A stretch of DNA of 64,000 nt, from assembly GCF_000497445.1 (NCBI RefSeq), contig NZ_CM002285.1:123664-187663 (forward strand). The letters are read 5' to 3'. The notes under the pieces are model-generated. The model did not search any database. It was not told the origin of the DNA and was given only the letters and a program-made list of their open reading frames with translations. Position 1 is the first letter of the stretch; every line of letters begins with the position of its first letter. The DNA comes from Streptomyces roseochromogenus subsp. oscitans DS 12.976. Lineage in GTDB: Bacteria; Actinomycetota; Actinomycetes; Streptomycetales; Streptomycetaceae. Of the stretch, positions 51,721 through 61,073 are shown piece by piece. A program made the position numbers and the translations under genes.

Positions 51721-52563
51721 TCACCGTGTATCGGGCCGGGACTCATAGTGCAGGCTGTGGAAACGGCCGTTCTCCTCGCACCCGGTCGGGTCGCCGCCCA
51801 GCGCGCGTACCGCCGCGATCGCAAACTGTCGTTCCCGCTCGTCGGTGAAGAGGCGCTGGGGGTAGGTGCGGGAGACTTCGACGGTGGTGCGCAGACCGTG
51901 CGCGGTCAGAGTCTGGACGATCGGGTGGTACGACACGGTCCGCAGCACGAACGCGCTGACCCATACCGGTCTGCGGGCGCCGTCCAGCAGTGCCGCGAAG
52001 GTACGGGCGGTGATGTAGCTGCCACCGCCTGTCAGCGTGATGAGGCCGACCTCGGCGAGCGCGCGGCTCAGCCCGGTGCTGGGTGAGCCCTGTTCCAGGT
52101 CGTCGGTGAAGGCGGCGTCCAGGAGCCCCACCTCCAGCGCGTAGTGCACGGCGGGTGCCGAGACGTCCAGCCCGAACACCGGCACCGCGTCCGGCCGACG
52201 CCGCTCGGCATAGAACTCCTTGTCCCGCGCCGCGAGTTCCGCCGTCGGCATCGTCTGGCGAGCAGGGGATGTGTACCGCTCGTACATCTCCGCCAGCGTG
52301 ATGTCGTGGTTGAGCAGCGCGGCATTGATCCCGTACGAGCAGCACACATCCAGCACCGCCGGTCTGTGGGGGCGGCCGTCGTCGAGCGCGGCTCGTTCGG
52401 CGGCGACCCTCCGGAAGACTGGCTGCGCGTGGTGCGGGATCTCGTACTCCAGTGGGGCCAGCCTGCTGAAGTAGACGCGAGGGTCCGGCCGGTCGTAAAT
52501 GTCGTCGAACCGCGTCTTGCCGCCCGCCCCGTCCTCGATACCGCGAGAGCCTGACCGGGCCAT
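51721..52563 (-). CDS. SAM-methyltransferase-like protein
   Basis: 280 residues from ATG 52563 with a strong GAGGAGGAG site. It starts MARSGSRGIEDGAGG and has a Rossmann-type motif I region AVLDVCCSYGINAALLNHDI and a motif II-like VPVFGLDVSAPAVHYALEVG. Motif I is Cys-rich and not the usual GxGxG, so cofactor use is uncertain. The second half (GLITLTGGGSYITARTFAAL) fits the remaining beta sheet. The family is common in streptomycetes but uncharacterised to my knowledge. It stands alone between a phosphatase relic and a gap. Confidence 0.75.
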   Translation of the reverse strand: MARSGSRGIEDGAGGKTRFDDIYDRPDPRVYFSRLAPLEYEIPHHAQPVFRRVAAERAALDDGRPHRPAVLDVCCSYGINAALLNHDITLAEMYERYTSPARQTMPTAELAARDKEFYAERRRPDAVPVFGLDVSAPAVHYALEVGLLDAAFTDDLEQGSPSTGLSRALAEVGLITLTGGGSYITARTFAALLDGARRPVWVSAFVLRTVSYHPIVQTLTAHGLRTTVEVSRTYPQRLFTDERERQFAIAAVRALGGDPTGCEENGRFHSLHYESRPDTR

Positions 52564-53496
52564 GCCGTACTCCTCCTCGCAGAACACATCTGTACCACCA
52601 TGATGTCTCGCATCCCGCACTCATGGGCTGCCGCCCGCGCGCACCGGCCAGGGAGGGGTTGCCGCAGCGGGCCCTCACCGAGGAGCAGGACCCCTTCCCT
52701 CACCTCGGGAGACAAGGTGCTCAGCCTCGGCGACCTGGCCGTCAAGTGGGACCCTCGGTCGGTCCTCGCCGACATCAGCGCAGCCGAGCCGTACGGGTGA
52801 GGTGGGGCCAGAGGACACCTGGGGAACATGGTCGGCGACACAGGCGAGGATCTACGGCGGAGGCGGTGCTGGGGATGGTGGAGCGCTTCGCCGAGGTGTC
52901 CGGGGTGCACCCTACGGCGGTGGCGCGGCTGCGGCTCGCCCCGAGCAGCGACGACGATCTGCTGGTGACGGTGCTGGACAAGGTCCCGTACCAGCTGGAG
53001 ACGGCGGGCCGGATCCCGGTGGACACATGGAAGTGAAGGCGTCCGCCGACGGCGGACCGGGGGGTACGGCTGGCTCTCGCCGACCTCGCGGACGTCCCCC
53101 TCGTCGGCGCCACGCCCAAGGGCGTCTCCTGGCAGGGCCTGCACATCGGGCCGGATCCGTACGGCTGGTCCTGTACGGCGGCCGTGGATGCGTGATCGTG
53201 CCTGCGTGACATGTGAACGTGCCCGGGTGCGGTCGGCGTCCGTACGCGCCGGGACCATCCGCGTCCGCGCTCGGGGTCAGCCCTTGACCACCCCAGCGGT
53301 ACCAGTCGCGCCACCCTCCACCACAGGCCCGCGCCCTCGCCCGCTGCCACGCCGGCGTCGACGTCTTTCGACCGCAAAGGGTCCGCGGCCTGGTCGCAGG
53401 CGCCGTGGCTCTCCCCGAACCGAACGCCCACGGCCGGTCCGCGGGCCGAGCCCGACGGCCGATCCGGGTGGACCGCGCCGGAACGGCTTTCAGGCG
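52564..53496. other. Unassigned region with short protein-like fragments
   Basis: Plus-strand frames give AEVSGVHPTAVARLRLAPSS then DDDLLVTVLDKVPYQLETAG (52870-53035) and, shifted, LADVPLVGATPKGVSWQGLH (53070-53190). They look like remains of one or two small genes, but I do not recognise the family. Nothing else is seen. Confidence 0.35.
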
Positions 53497-56400
53497 TCAC
53501 TCGCCATGCAGGGGCCCAAACCGGGCGGCCGCGGCACGTCCCTGGAGCAGCTCACGCAGTTCAGCGGGGGCATGCACCGACAACGCATCGGCGAGACGCT
53601 GCACGTCTTGTGGGGGGAAGCGCTTCAGATCGCGGTCGAGCAGGCCGACGAGCACCAGCCTGAGGTGCCGCATGAGTGAGCCGTCCCGGTCGGAGACCAG
53701 AAGTGCGTTGCCGACGCGCTGATACAGCACCTGGGTCTCCTCCGGAGACATCCCGGTTTCGCCTTCTAGCCACAGTTTCAGCAGATCGTGCACGATCGAG
53801 GTGGCGGGTCTGCCGCCGCCCCCATTGAACATGGTGAGCAACGGGCCCAAGGACTCGAACAGCGGGCGCAGGGCCTGAAGGGCCACACCGTCGTTCGTCC
53901 CCGTGGAGAGATCCATCTTGTGCCAGATCTCGTTCCAGTAGGGGCGCTGCCACAGGACGTCCTCTTGCTCCCGCGGCACTTGGTAGAGCCAATGCGCGTC
54001 CGTCGGCTCTGGGGTGGTCAGTTCGCCCTCCCGGAGACGAATTTTCAGGTCACGCCGGTCTCCAGTGCGGGTACGTCGCAGGACCACTGCCAGGGCAAAG
54101 TCCGTCCACTGCGGCTCCTCGAAGGAGGAGCGCCACAGTAGTGCGCGTCTGTGCCACGCATCCCCCGGGTCGTCCTCCGTGGGAAAGAGCGCGCTGGCCG
54201 TCGTCTCTCCGGTCAGCAACAGCACGAACATCACGAGGTTCGCGCTGTATATGCCCTGCCGGGCAGTAGCGCGCATCCGCTGGGGAAGATAGGCGGGATA
54301 TGGCTGGTCGGCCCGCAGTTCACGTTCGCCGAGCACACGGACCACGAGGCGGGAGAGGCGCTCACGGTCGTCCTCCGGTAGCTCTTCCACGCGCGCCCTG
54401 GCAAAGCGGAGGGTCTGCCGCGAGAAGGCAGGAGCGAACGAAAGCAGGGCGAACAGCATGTCGTCGTTCAGCGGTTCACTGCCCATCGAGAAGACGGGAC
54501 GGTGGTCGAGAAGCCTCGTCAACAGCTGCACTGCGAGTCGCGCGGCCAGGTACTCCCCGAACGTGGCGTGCAAGAACTCGTAGGTGGACAGCGTCTGTCC
54601 ACCCCTGATCGACTGCGCGCGCTGCACGAAGAAGAATCGGCCGAGGGTGATTTCAGCCTGCCCCACAGGTTCCCGGAAGTCCGATGGCCGGATTGCGTGC
54701 CGTCCGAGTAGTGCGGCCAGATCCTCTTCGAGTTCAGCCGTCGACGCCCATTGGCGCCGCCGGTTGAGCATGGCGAAGGCGACGAGTGAGAGTCGCTGGA
54801 GCTCTCGCTCCAAGAGATCGTCGGTCTGTGTGTCCCGCAGGGTGTCCCGGGTGTCCTTGGCTACCTCGCGCCGAGCGAACGAGCCGAGCAGTGCCTCGTA
54901 CAGATCAGCCTCACCGAGTGGGCGCTCGTCCGCGCCCTGCAGGTCGTTCCCTGCCGCGTGATAGAGAGCGAGCATCGTGAGGAGCAGTGGCTGCCCGGCG
55001 AGGGTGCGATGTGGTTCGAGCACATCCCAAGTGAGGGGGGCCAGGCGCCGGGAGGTGAAGTGGCGGGCATTGGAGAGGTTCCACTGTTCGAGCCACGCCA
55101 CGATGTGTTCCCGCCGGAACGGCTCCAGGCGCATCGCGACCGTTCCCTGCGGACAGCGAACCCGATCCGCCACCGCGGTCCGGCTCGTCACCAGGGCGAG
55201 GACCGGACGTCCCTGTTCCAACTCCCGCTCCTGAAACCGGGCCACCTTCACCAGGAAGTCGCTCTGGTGCACTCCGGTGGTCTGCAGCAGCTCGTCGAAA
55301 CCGTCAAGTAGGAGGACCGGTAAGGCGGTGCCTGCCGACCGCACCAGTGCAGGCCAGGTGACCCGCTCTCCGGTGGCGTCACGGACAGCTTGTTCGAGTT
55401 GGTCCTGAAGCTCGTCCTCCGCGCGCACATCGCGCAGCGCCACTCGCACCGGCAGGAATCCAGCGCCCGGCAGCCGCGCCGCGAGGATCCGGGAGAGTAC
55501 GGACTTGCCTGCGCCCGGCTGCCCCAGGACCAGCAGAGGAGCGAGTGCGAATCCCTCCGACGTCAGGACGCCTGTCAGATACTCGGTGAGGTCCTGTCGT
55601 ACCGGCGCCTCCTCCCACCAGTCCTCGGAGGCAGGACTGCCTTGCCCGTCGACGGCACGTACCCTGAAGTCGGGATCCAAATATGCCTCGCCCAGCGTCG
55701 GCACCTGCATGCCCTCCGGAGTGGACTCGGCGTCGAGGATCCGGCGGTTCAGGGCCGCCTGATGCGCCCGGGACAGGGCCTGGGCGATGTCCACCGGAGG
55801 ATCCTGCGGCACGATCGACGACAGAAGCGATTCCAGTCCCGAGAGTGCCCGACGCAGTTCGGTGCGCGTGGCCTGGTGTTCCAACTGGCCGAACCAGTAA
55901 CGGAATTCAGGAGCCTCGACGACCAGTCTGGAGTACAGCACCTCGTACCGCTCGACCGCGCGTCCGGGCAGGGAGTCGTGCACGGTGTCCGCGATTTCCG
56001 GCCGGATCGACGCAGGTAGCTCCTCCCACAAGGCCAGTCCTCGTAGGAAGTTGACAATGCGGGAGGCGAGGCGCCTGTACCAGGTGCGGAGTTCAACGAG
56101 GGTGGCTTCGTACGACAGATGAGGTGCGGGACGTGGAGCATCCACTTGCATCATGGTCTGCGCGAATCCCTCATCGGAGGGCGGCCGGCCGCCCGCGAGG
56201 GTGATCTGTTCACGGCGGCTCAGCAGCAAATCGTTCAGGGACAGGGGTGGGTCCTCTCGCACCAGGGCTTCGAAGGCTTGTTCAAGGACCTCGAAGAACG
56301 CCAGTACGACGATGACGGTGTGGGCAGCCTCCAGAAGCTGGGTTCGTTCCAGCCTCCCCTGGGCGCGTCCCAGCCGCGCGCCCACGCCATTCGCCGCGTC

Positions 56401-56628
56401 ACGTCCAAGACCGAGGATTCTCCCGCGAGCGTCGAACATTCCGAGTAGTCCGCCGCTCAGTCCGCCCGTTGCAAGGTTGAGCGCTCCCGCGATCGCGCGG
56501 TCCAGCGCCGCCATGGCGGGAGGATCCTCGCCCAGAAGTACCAGCGCGTCTCCGAAAGACAGCAGCCTCCGCGGCCCCACAACACCCCCATGGACGTGCA
56601 CTCCCCAGCACTGCGGCCAGCCTGGCAC
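53497..56628 (-). CDS. NACHT-domain STAND NTPase
   Basis: 1,043 residues if started at GTG 56628; GTG 56580 is more natural because relatives begin near RLLSFGDALVLLGEDPPAMA. The N-terminal ~330 residues are helical and include a hydrophobic Gly-rich stretch (DRAIAGALNLATGGLSGGLL). The NACHT core has Walker A VLGQPGAGKS (367-376) and Walker B VLLLDGFDEL (438-447), then the STAND winged-helix region with FLHATFGEYLAARLAV. The C-terminal ~400 residues are helical without clear repeats. Large NACHT ATPases of this kind are signal-gated switches in bacterial antiphage or self-recognition systems. No effector domain is obvious; the N-terminal part may be it. Confidence 0.88.
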   Translation of the reverse strand: MPGWPQCWGVHVHGGVVGPRRLLSFGDALVLLGEDPPAMAALDRAIAGALNLATGGLSGGLLGMFDARGRILGLGRDAANGVGARLGRAQGRLERTQLLEAAHTVIVVLAFFEVLEQAFEALVREDPPLSLNDLLLSRREQITLAGGRPPSDEGFAQTMMQVDAPRPAPHLSYEATLVELRTWYRRLASRIVNFLRGLALWEELPASIRPEIADTVHDSLPGRAVERYEVLYSRLVVEAPEFRYWFGQLEHQATRTELRRALSGLESLLSSIVPQDPPVDIAQALSRAHQAALNRRILDAESTPEGMQVPTLGEAYLDPDFRVRAVDGQGSPASEDWWEEAPVRQDLTEYLTGVLTSEGFALAPLLVLGQPGAGKSVLSRILAARLPGAGFLPVRVALRDVRAEDELQDQLEQAVRDATGERVTWPALVRSAGTALPVLLLDGFDELLQTTGVHQSDFLVKVARFQERELEQGRPVLALVTSRTAVADRVRCPQGTVAMRLEPFRREHIVAWLEQWNLSNARHFTSRRLAPLTWDVLEPHRTLAGQPLLLTMLALYHAAGNDLQGADERPLGEADLYEALLGSFARREVAKDTRDTLRDTQTDDLLERELQRLSLVAFAMLNRRRQWASTAELEEDLAALLGRHAIRPSDFREPVGQAEITLGRFFFVQRAQSIRGGQTLSTYEFLHATFGEYLAARLAVQLLTRLLDHRPVFSMGSEPLNDDMLFALLSFAPAFSRQTLRFARARVEELPEDDRERLSRLVVRVLGERELRADQPYPAYLPQRMRATARQGIYSANLVMFVLLLTGETTASALFPTEDDPGDAWHRRALLWRSSFEEPQWTDFALAVVLRRTRTGDRRDLKIRLREGELTTPEPTDAHWLYQVPREQEDVLWQRPYWNEIWHKMDLSTGTNDGVALQALRPLFESLGPLLTMFNGGGGRPATSIVHDLLKLWLEGETGMSPEETQVLYQRVGNALLVSDRDGSLMRHLRLVLVGLLDRDLKRFPPQDVQRLADALSVHAPAELRELLQGRAAAARFGPLHGE

Positions 56629-56659
56629 AGATCCCGTGTGAGGTCATTCAGTTCGCTCC

Positions 56660-56810
56660 TCTGAGATCGTCAAGCACACCGGAAATCCGGTCGCGGCGGT
56701 TGTTGCACCGATCCCCATCGGCCTGCACCGCATCGAGGCCACCACGCTCCTCGACAACGTGCCGTCGCAACGTGTGCTGGAGAAGAATGGTGGGTTCTGC
56801 ACGACGGTCC
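56660..56810 (+). pseudogene. GNAT acetyltransferase fragment
   Basis: The plus strand reads LHRIEATTLLDNVPSQRVLE followed by KNGGF, the acetyl-CoA-binding helix and C-terminal strand of RimJ-like GNAT enzymes (LHRIEAxxxxxNxxSxRVLEKNGF). The preceding part is degenerate and the end is lost. Confidence 0.7.
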
Positions 56811-57123
56811 GCCGTCGCGCTGACCGGGGGGAATTCCTGGCCGACCCTGTGGGACAGCAAAGCCAGCCAGGCGTACCGGGTTGTTTCTGGGGCTCCTCCA
56901 GGCCGACGTAGGTCTCGCGCTCTCGGACCGGCGCGGGTGGGCGGCCGTTTGGGACGGCTACGACCGCGTGACATCCGCGAGGCGGCCCGGCGGTGGATTT
57001 CCGACCAGTTGCTGTCGGCGGTGTGAGGCCGAGCACACAAAGCGCGTCCCCGCCCGGCCCGAAGGCCAGGCGGCGACGCAATGTTGTGGTTCCCGCCCTC
57101 GGTAATGCCCACCATGTTGACTG
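56811..57123. other. Nothing recognised
   Basis: Non-coding or degenerate sequence between the GNAT relic and the 3' end of the propeller gene. Confidence 0.35.
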
Positions 57124-60100
57124 TCAGATCCCGGTCCCGCTCGCGAAGACGAAGGCCACGTGTTGGCTCGGATCCGTGGTGCGGACGTGGAGTTTGGCGG
57201 TCATGTGACCTGTGCCAGGTGGCTTGAACGTGACCGAGAAGTCGAATTCGTCTCCGGGATTCAGGGAAACGTTACTCGCGGGCGTGATGGCGAAGTGTGG
57301 ATTTCCGGTGCCCCCGCTGGTGTTCACGGAGAGCGTCGTCGAACCCACGTTGAAGCAGCGCAGAGGCAACGTCGCGTTGCTGCCGACCGGGACCGCGCCG
57401 AACGCGAGGTTCGCGTTCATGGCCAGTGCGGGACCGCTGGGAGAGGTGAGTTCGTAGACGCTGCGTCCGTAGGTGCCAACTCGGAGGAGCGATGGGGTAA
57501 CGCTGGAGTCGAGAGCCAGGCTCTTGCAGTCGACCTCGGGCAGGTCCACGCCGAGGATGTGCCAACTGGCGCCGCCGTCGAGCGACTGCATGACGCTTGC
57601 GTCGCTGGCCACCACCATGGTGGGAATATCCTGCCCGGGTGATTGCGGCGTCCAGTGAACGCCGTCGGGTGACGTCAGGATGACAAAATCACCTACGGCC
57701 ACAAACTGACCGCGGTCCCAGGTGATGCCAAGCAGCCGCGTATTCGTCCCGGATGTTTGTCGGGTCCAGGTGATACCGTCGGGCGAGGTGAGGACCGCGC
57801 CGCTGTTGGTTACTGCGGCGAACTGATTGCCCGACCAGGCGATGTCGTCGATCTCGTCGTCGGGCACGCCTGAGGCCCGGGACGTCCACGTCACGCCGTC
57901 AGGTGACGTGAGAATCGTACCGCCGTCTCCGACTGCCACGCGGACGGTGCTGCCGACGGCGATCGCTACCAGAAGCGCGGTCGTGCCGGAATTGCGAGCC
58001 GTCCACGTCATGCCGTCAGGAGAGGTGACGATGGTGCCCCCGTAGCCCACGCCGATGAACTGGGCCCCATCCCAGGCGATGCCCCCCAGAGCCTGGGTTG
58101 TTGCACCAAGGGGTCTGATGGTCCAGTTCTGTCCGTCAGGGGAGGTGAGCACGTTTCCTGTCGACGCGTTGATGACCACGAATAGCGTCCCTGACCAAGC
58201 TATTCCCTCCAGGGCATTGTCCGGGGGAACGCCTGAGGGTTGGGCGGTCCACGTGATGCTGTCGGGGGAGGTGAGGATGGAGGGGTACCCCACCACCACC
58301 CATTGGTGGCCGTCCCAAGCGGCGTCCACCAAATTGGTCGTGGTGCCGGTCGACTGCTTCGCCCAGTTGGTGCCGGTCGGCGAGGTGAGGATGGTGCCGT
58401 CCAGACCTGGGGAGAGGAGTTGGGCACCGTTGGACCTGACATGGTGCAGGCCGACGCCCGGGCTGCCGTTGGGGTTGCCGGGGTCGAGGACCACCGCGTG
58501 CAGCGGAAGATCTGGGAGGTTCTGCGTAGGGTCACCGCCGTCGGTCCCGCTGATATCCGACCATGTGGCACCGTTGTTCGTTGTCTGGAAAAGGTGTTTG
58601 GTGCGGTTGGTTGGGCTGATCGCGGAGAATCCGGAAAAGGCGACGACGACGCGGTACAGGTTGGTCGGGCTGATGGCGATGGCCTCGGCGTTCAATCCGG
58701 AGGGGGCTCCGGGGGTGTACGAGTTCCAGGCCGAGCTCGTGCCGGCGAGGGCATTGCTTGTGTACCGGACGCTGCCGTCTTCGAGCCCAAGCCACAGTGT
58801 GTTGGAGTCTAGCGGCGTCGTGGCAATGGAACGGATCTGGGTGGGGAACGTGGCGATCTGCGTGAACGTGCCTGCCGTGTCAGTGCTCTGGTAGAGCTGG
58901 GAGCCGACCGTGGCATACACGTGAGAACTGTTGTTTGGGTCGATGGCGATCCGGTAGACGCCTGCCGGGATTCCCGTGGCACCGTAGGTCCAATTACTCC
59001 CCCCGTCCGAGGTGGAGATGAAGGTTCCGTCGTCGGACCCGTAAACGCGCCGGGGGTTCGCCGGGTCGACGGCGACCGGGCCGCCGTCGCCGTCGATGCC
59101 TAGGTGCCAGTCCGCACCAGGAAACTCGGGACGGTGTCCGAGGGTGCCGGTGTCCTGTGTGCCGCCATACGTGTAGGCATTGTTGGCGGTGCTGCCGAGC
59201 CCTATGCCGATACCCAGGAAGATGTTGGTGGCGATCCCCTCATTCAGGTTCGACCACGTGGCACCGCCATCGCGAGTGGCGTGGATCCCCCCGTCGGTTC
59301 CTACGAAGAGCGGGGCTGGTGCGACCGTCGGCAGGTGGGAGGCGGGGCTGAAGACGAGAGCGTGGTGGTCCCAGTGGATCTGGTTTTGGGAGATCGGGGT
59401 GGGACGGAAGGTGTTGGCACCGTCGGTGGACAGGTGCAGCTCCTGGAAGCCGAGGTAGACCCGGTTGTGATCCAGCGGATCAATGCCGACCGTCTGGTCG
59501 TAGCCCAGCTGATAGCCGGAATTTGGCGGCGGGATCGCAGCCGTGGCACCCGCGGGCATCGTTACCCAATGGGCGCCGGAATCGATCGACTTGTATAGAC
59601 CGTAGTCCGTCGCTCCCTGGACACTCGCGTACATTGTCGCCCCGTCGGGCTGGTTCGACTGGGCGAAGCTGATGAAGAAGAATCCTGGTGCGGGGGCGCC
59701 GGGGTTGGCAAACAGGTTGGTGGGGAACGTCGCACCGGCATCTGTCGAGACGAATACACCCTGGCCCGAGATCGAGGCGTAGACCGTGGTCGTGGGTGAC
59801 CGTGTGTCGAGTTTGAGGTCAGTGACATATCCCTGTATCACCGGGCGTCCGTCATTGAATGCGGGCGCGTTCGCGCCGAAATTCAGGCCGCCGTCAACCG
59901 AGCGGTAGACTCCATTGAGCGCCCCCACGAGCAGCACGCCGGAAACCGGCAGCACCATGCGGTTTATGGAGTGGTGGGTGAACACGGCAGCGCCCTCGAC
60001 GCTCCATGTTTCACCGCCGTCGATCGATTTGTAGATCCCCACGCCCTTGGTGAACTGGCCGCCTCCGTCAAACGGGTTTCCGGTGCCCGCGTACACCGTG

Positions 60101-60726
60101 GAAGGGTTCCCCGGGTCCAGTGCCACGGCACCCATGGACAGCGAAGGCATAAGGTCGGTTTTCGGCTTCCAGGTCAGGCCCCCATCGGTGGACTTCCAGA
60201 CACCGCCGTCGTTGCACGCGATGTATATCACTTGGTCGCTGGTCCCGCTGGGGTCGATAGCGATGTCCACGACCTCGCCCGAATCCGGTCCCTGCCCTTG
60301 GTCGATCTGCTCTTGATCCACGCGGATTGGACTCGGCCCGATTTGATTCCACCGTGTCCCACCGATCCCCACAGTCGTAGTAGGGGGACCGCCGCCATTG
60401 CCGCTTGGGCCAGCCGCGGAAGGTCGATGGTCCCCGACATAGACGGGCATGCGTCTGGTGTCGGCCATCCCCGCCTGCCACAGGTCAGGGCGCAATCGTC
60501 CGTCCGGGTCACGGTGCAAGCTCAGGAAGTCCGGCTGCCGGAATTGACCGCGTTGCCGGTGTCGCTCGACGTACATGGGAAAATCGCCACGATTCCGATA
60601 GCTCCAGGACCCAGTGTCACTCGCTTGACTCGTTGACACAGGCCCCTTTTCCGCCAGCCTTCGCCGCTTGCTTCCCGCACCTGCGTCGGGCTCACGGCGG
60701 GCAGTCAAGTCCCAGGCTTCGCTCAC
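57124..60726 (-). CDS. Large BNR/Asp-box beta-propeller protein with C-terminal Ig-like domain
   Basis: 1,200 residues from GTG 60726. The first ~700 residues form classical Asp-box (SxDxGxTW) blades such as SIDGGETWSV, STDGGLTWKP and TRDGGATWSN. A second set of about seven repeats of near 40 residues with TSPDGxxW follows (LTSPDGMTWTARNSGTTALL; AVGDGGTILTSPDGVTWTSR). The end is an ASPM/SPD-2/Hydin-type Ig-like domain (NLAFGAVPVGSNATLPLRCF). No catalytic sialidase residues are evident and there is no signal peptide; the N-terminus is basic and Gly-rich. It may bind carbohydrate or protein; location is unclear. It begins with GTGA overlapping the stop of a tiny leader frame. Confidence 0.85.
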   Translation of the reverse strand: MSEAWDLTARREPDAGAGSKRRRLAEKGPVSTSQASDTGSWSYRNRGDFPMYVERHRQRGQFRQPDFLSLHRDPDGRLRPDLWQAGMADTRRMPVYVGDHRPSAAGPSGNGGGPPTTTVGIGGTRWNQIGPSPIRVDQEQIDQGQGPDSGEVVDIAIDPSGTSDQVIYIACNDGGVWKSTDGGLTWKPKTDLMPSLSMGAVALDPGNPSTVYAGTGNPFDGGGQFTKGVGIYKSIDGGETWSVEGAAVFTHHSINRMVLPVSGVLLVGALNGVYRSVDGGLNFGANAPAFNDGRPVIQGYVTDLKLDTRSPTTTVYASISGQGVFVSTDAGATFPTNLFANPGAPAPGFFFISFAQSNQPDGATMYASVQGATDYGLYKSIDSGAHWVTMPAGATAAIPPPNSGYQLGYDQTVGIDPLDHNRVYLGFQELHLSTDGANTFRPTPISQNQIHWDHHALVFSPASHLPTVAPAPLFVGTDGGIHATRDGGATWSNLNEGIATNIFLGIGIGLGSTANNAYTYGGTQDTGTLGHRPEFPGADWHLGIDGDGGPVAVDPANPRRVYGSDDGTFISTSDGGSNWTYGATGIPAGVYRIAIDPNNSSHVYATVGSQLYQSTDTAGTFTQIATFPTQIRSIATTPLDSNTLWLGLEDGSVRYTSNALAGTSSAWNSYTPGAPSGLNAEAIAISPTNLYRVVVAFSGFSAISPTNRTKHLFQTTNNGATWSDISGTDGGDPTQNLPDLPLHAVVLDPGNPNGSPGVGLHHVRSNGAQLLSPGLDGTILTSPTGTNWAKQSTGTTTNLVDAAWDGHQWVVVGYPSILTSPDSITWTAQPSGVPPDNALEGIAWSGTLFVVINASTGNVLTSPDGQNWTIRPLGATTQALGGIAWDGAQFIGVGYGGTIVTSPDGMTWTARNSGTTALLVAIAVGSTVRVAVGDGGTILTSPDGVTWTSRASGVPDDEIDDIAWSGNQFAAVTNSGAVLTSPDGITWTRQTSGTNTRLLGITWDRGQFVAVGDFVILTSPDGVHWTPQSPGQDIPTMVVASDASVMQSLDGGASWHILGVDLPEVDCKSLALDSSVTPSLLRVGTYGRSVYELTSPSGPALAMNANLAFGAVPVGSNATLPLRCFNVGSTTLSVNTSGGTGNPHFAITPASNVSLNPGDEFDFSVTFKPPGTGHMTAKLHVRTTDPSQHVAFVFASGTGI

Positions 60727-60740
60727 TGCTCTGCGGACAT
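60723..60740 (-). CDS. Five-codon leader peptide coupled to the propeller gene
   Basis: ATG 60740 follows GGAGG at a spacing of eight bases and codes for MSAEQ, stop. The stop TGA (60725-60723) overlaps the GTG start of the propeller gene as GTGA. The strong ribosome site therefore sits in front of the leader, not of the big gene, suggesting coupled translation. An ATG at 60746 would add two residues (MSMSAEQ). Confidence 0.45.
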   Translation of the reverse strand: MSAEQ

Positions 60741-61073
60741 TGACATCACCTCCAGTCCACGCCCTTCCCTTGATCAAGTCAAGCCCCGCACTTCGAAGCG
60801 GGAGGAAGCCCGGAGCGCGCAATGACGCGGCACACGGGAAGACCGATGAGGGGTCGGCCATTCGTGGTTACTGGCATCTCTGATCACTTGCCGGAACAAC
60901 ACGGATTCCCACAGGACCAGTTGACCTGTCAACCAATCCTGGTGGTGCTAAACCTGCGGTCTCACGAGGCGGGCCGTCCGGTGGGTGAACGAGAACGGAA
61001 GAAGCGTCCCCGACCCGCAACGAAACGACGTACTGAGAGTCAGATCGGGTAACGCAGAAGGAGCACTTCTCGG
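60741..61073. other. Intergenic region between propeller gene and IS1380 relic
   Basis: Apart from the ribosome site at 60749-60753 nothing is recognised. The left end of the IS1380 element should lie here, but I could not identify its terminal repeat. Confidence 0.35.
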
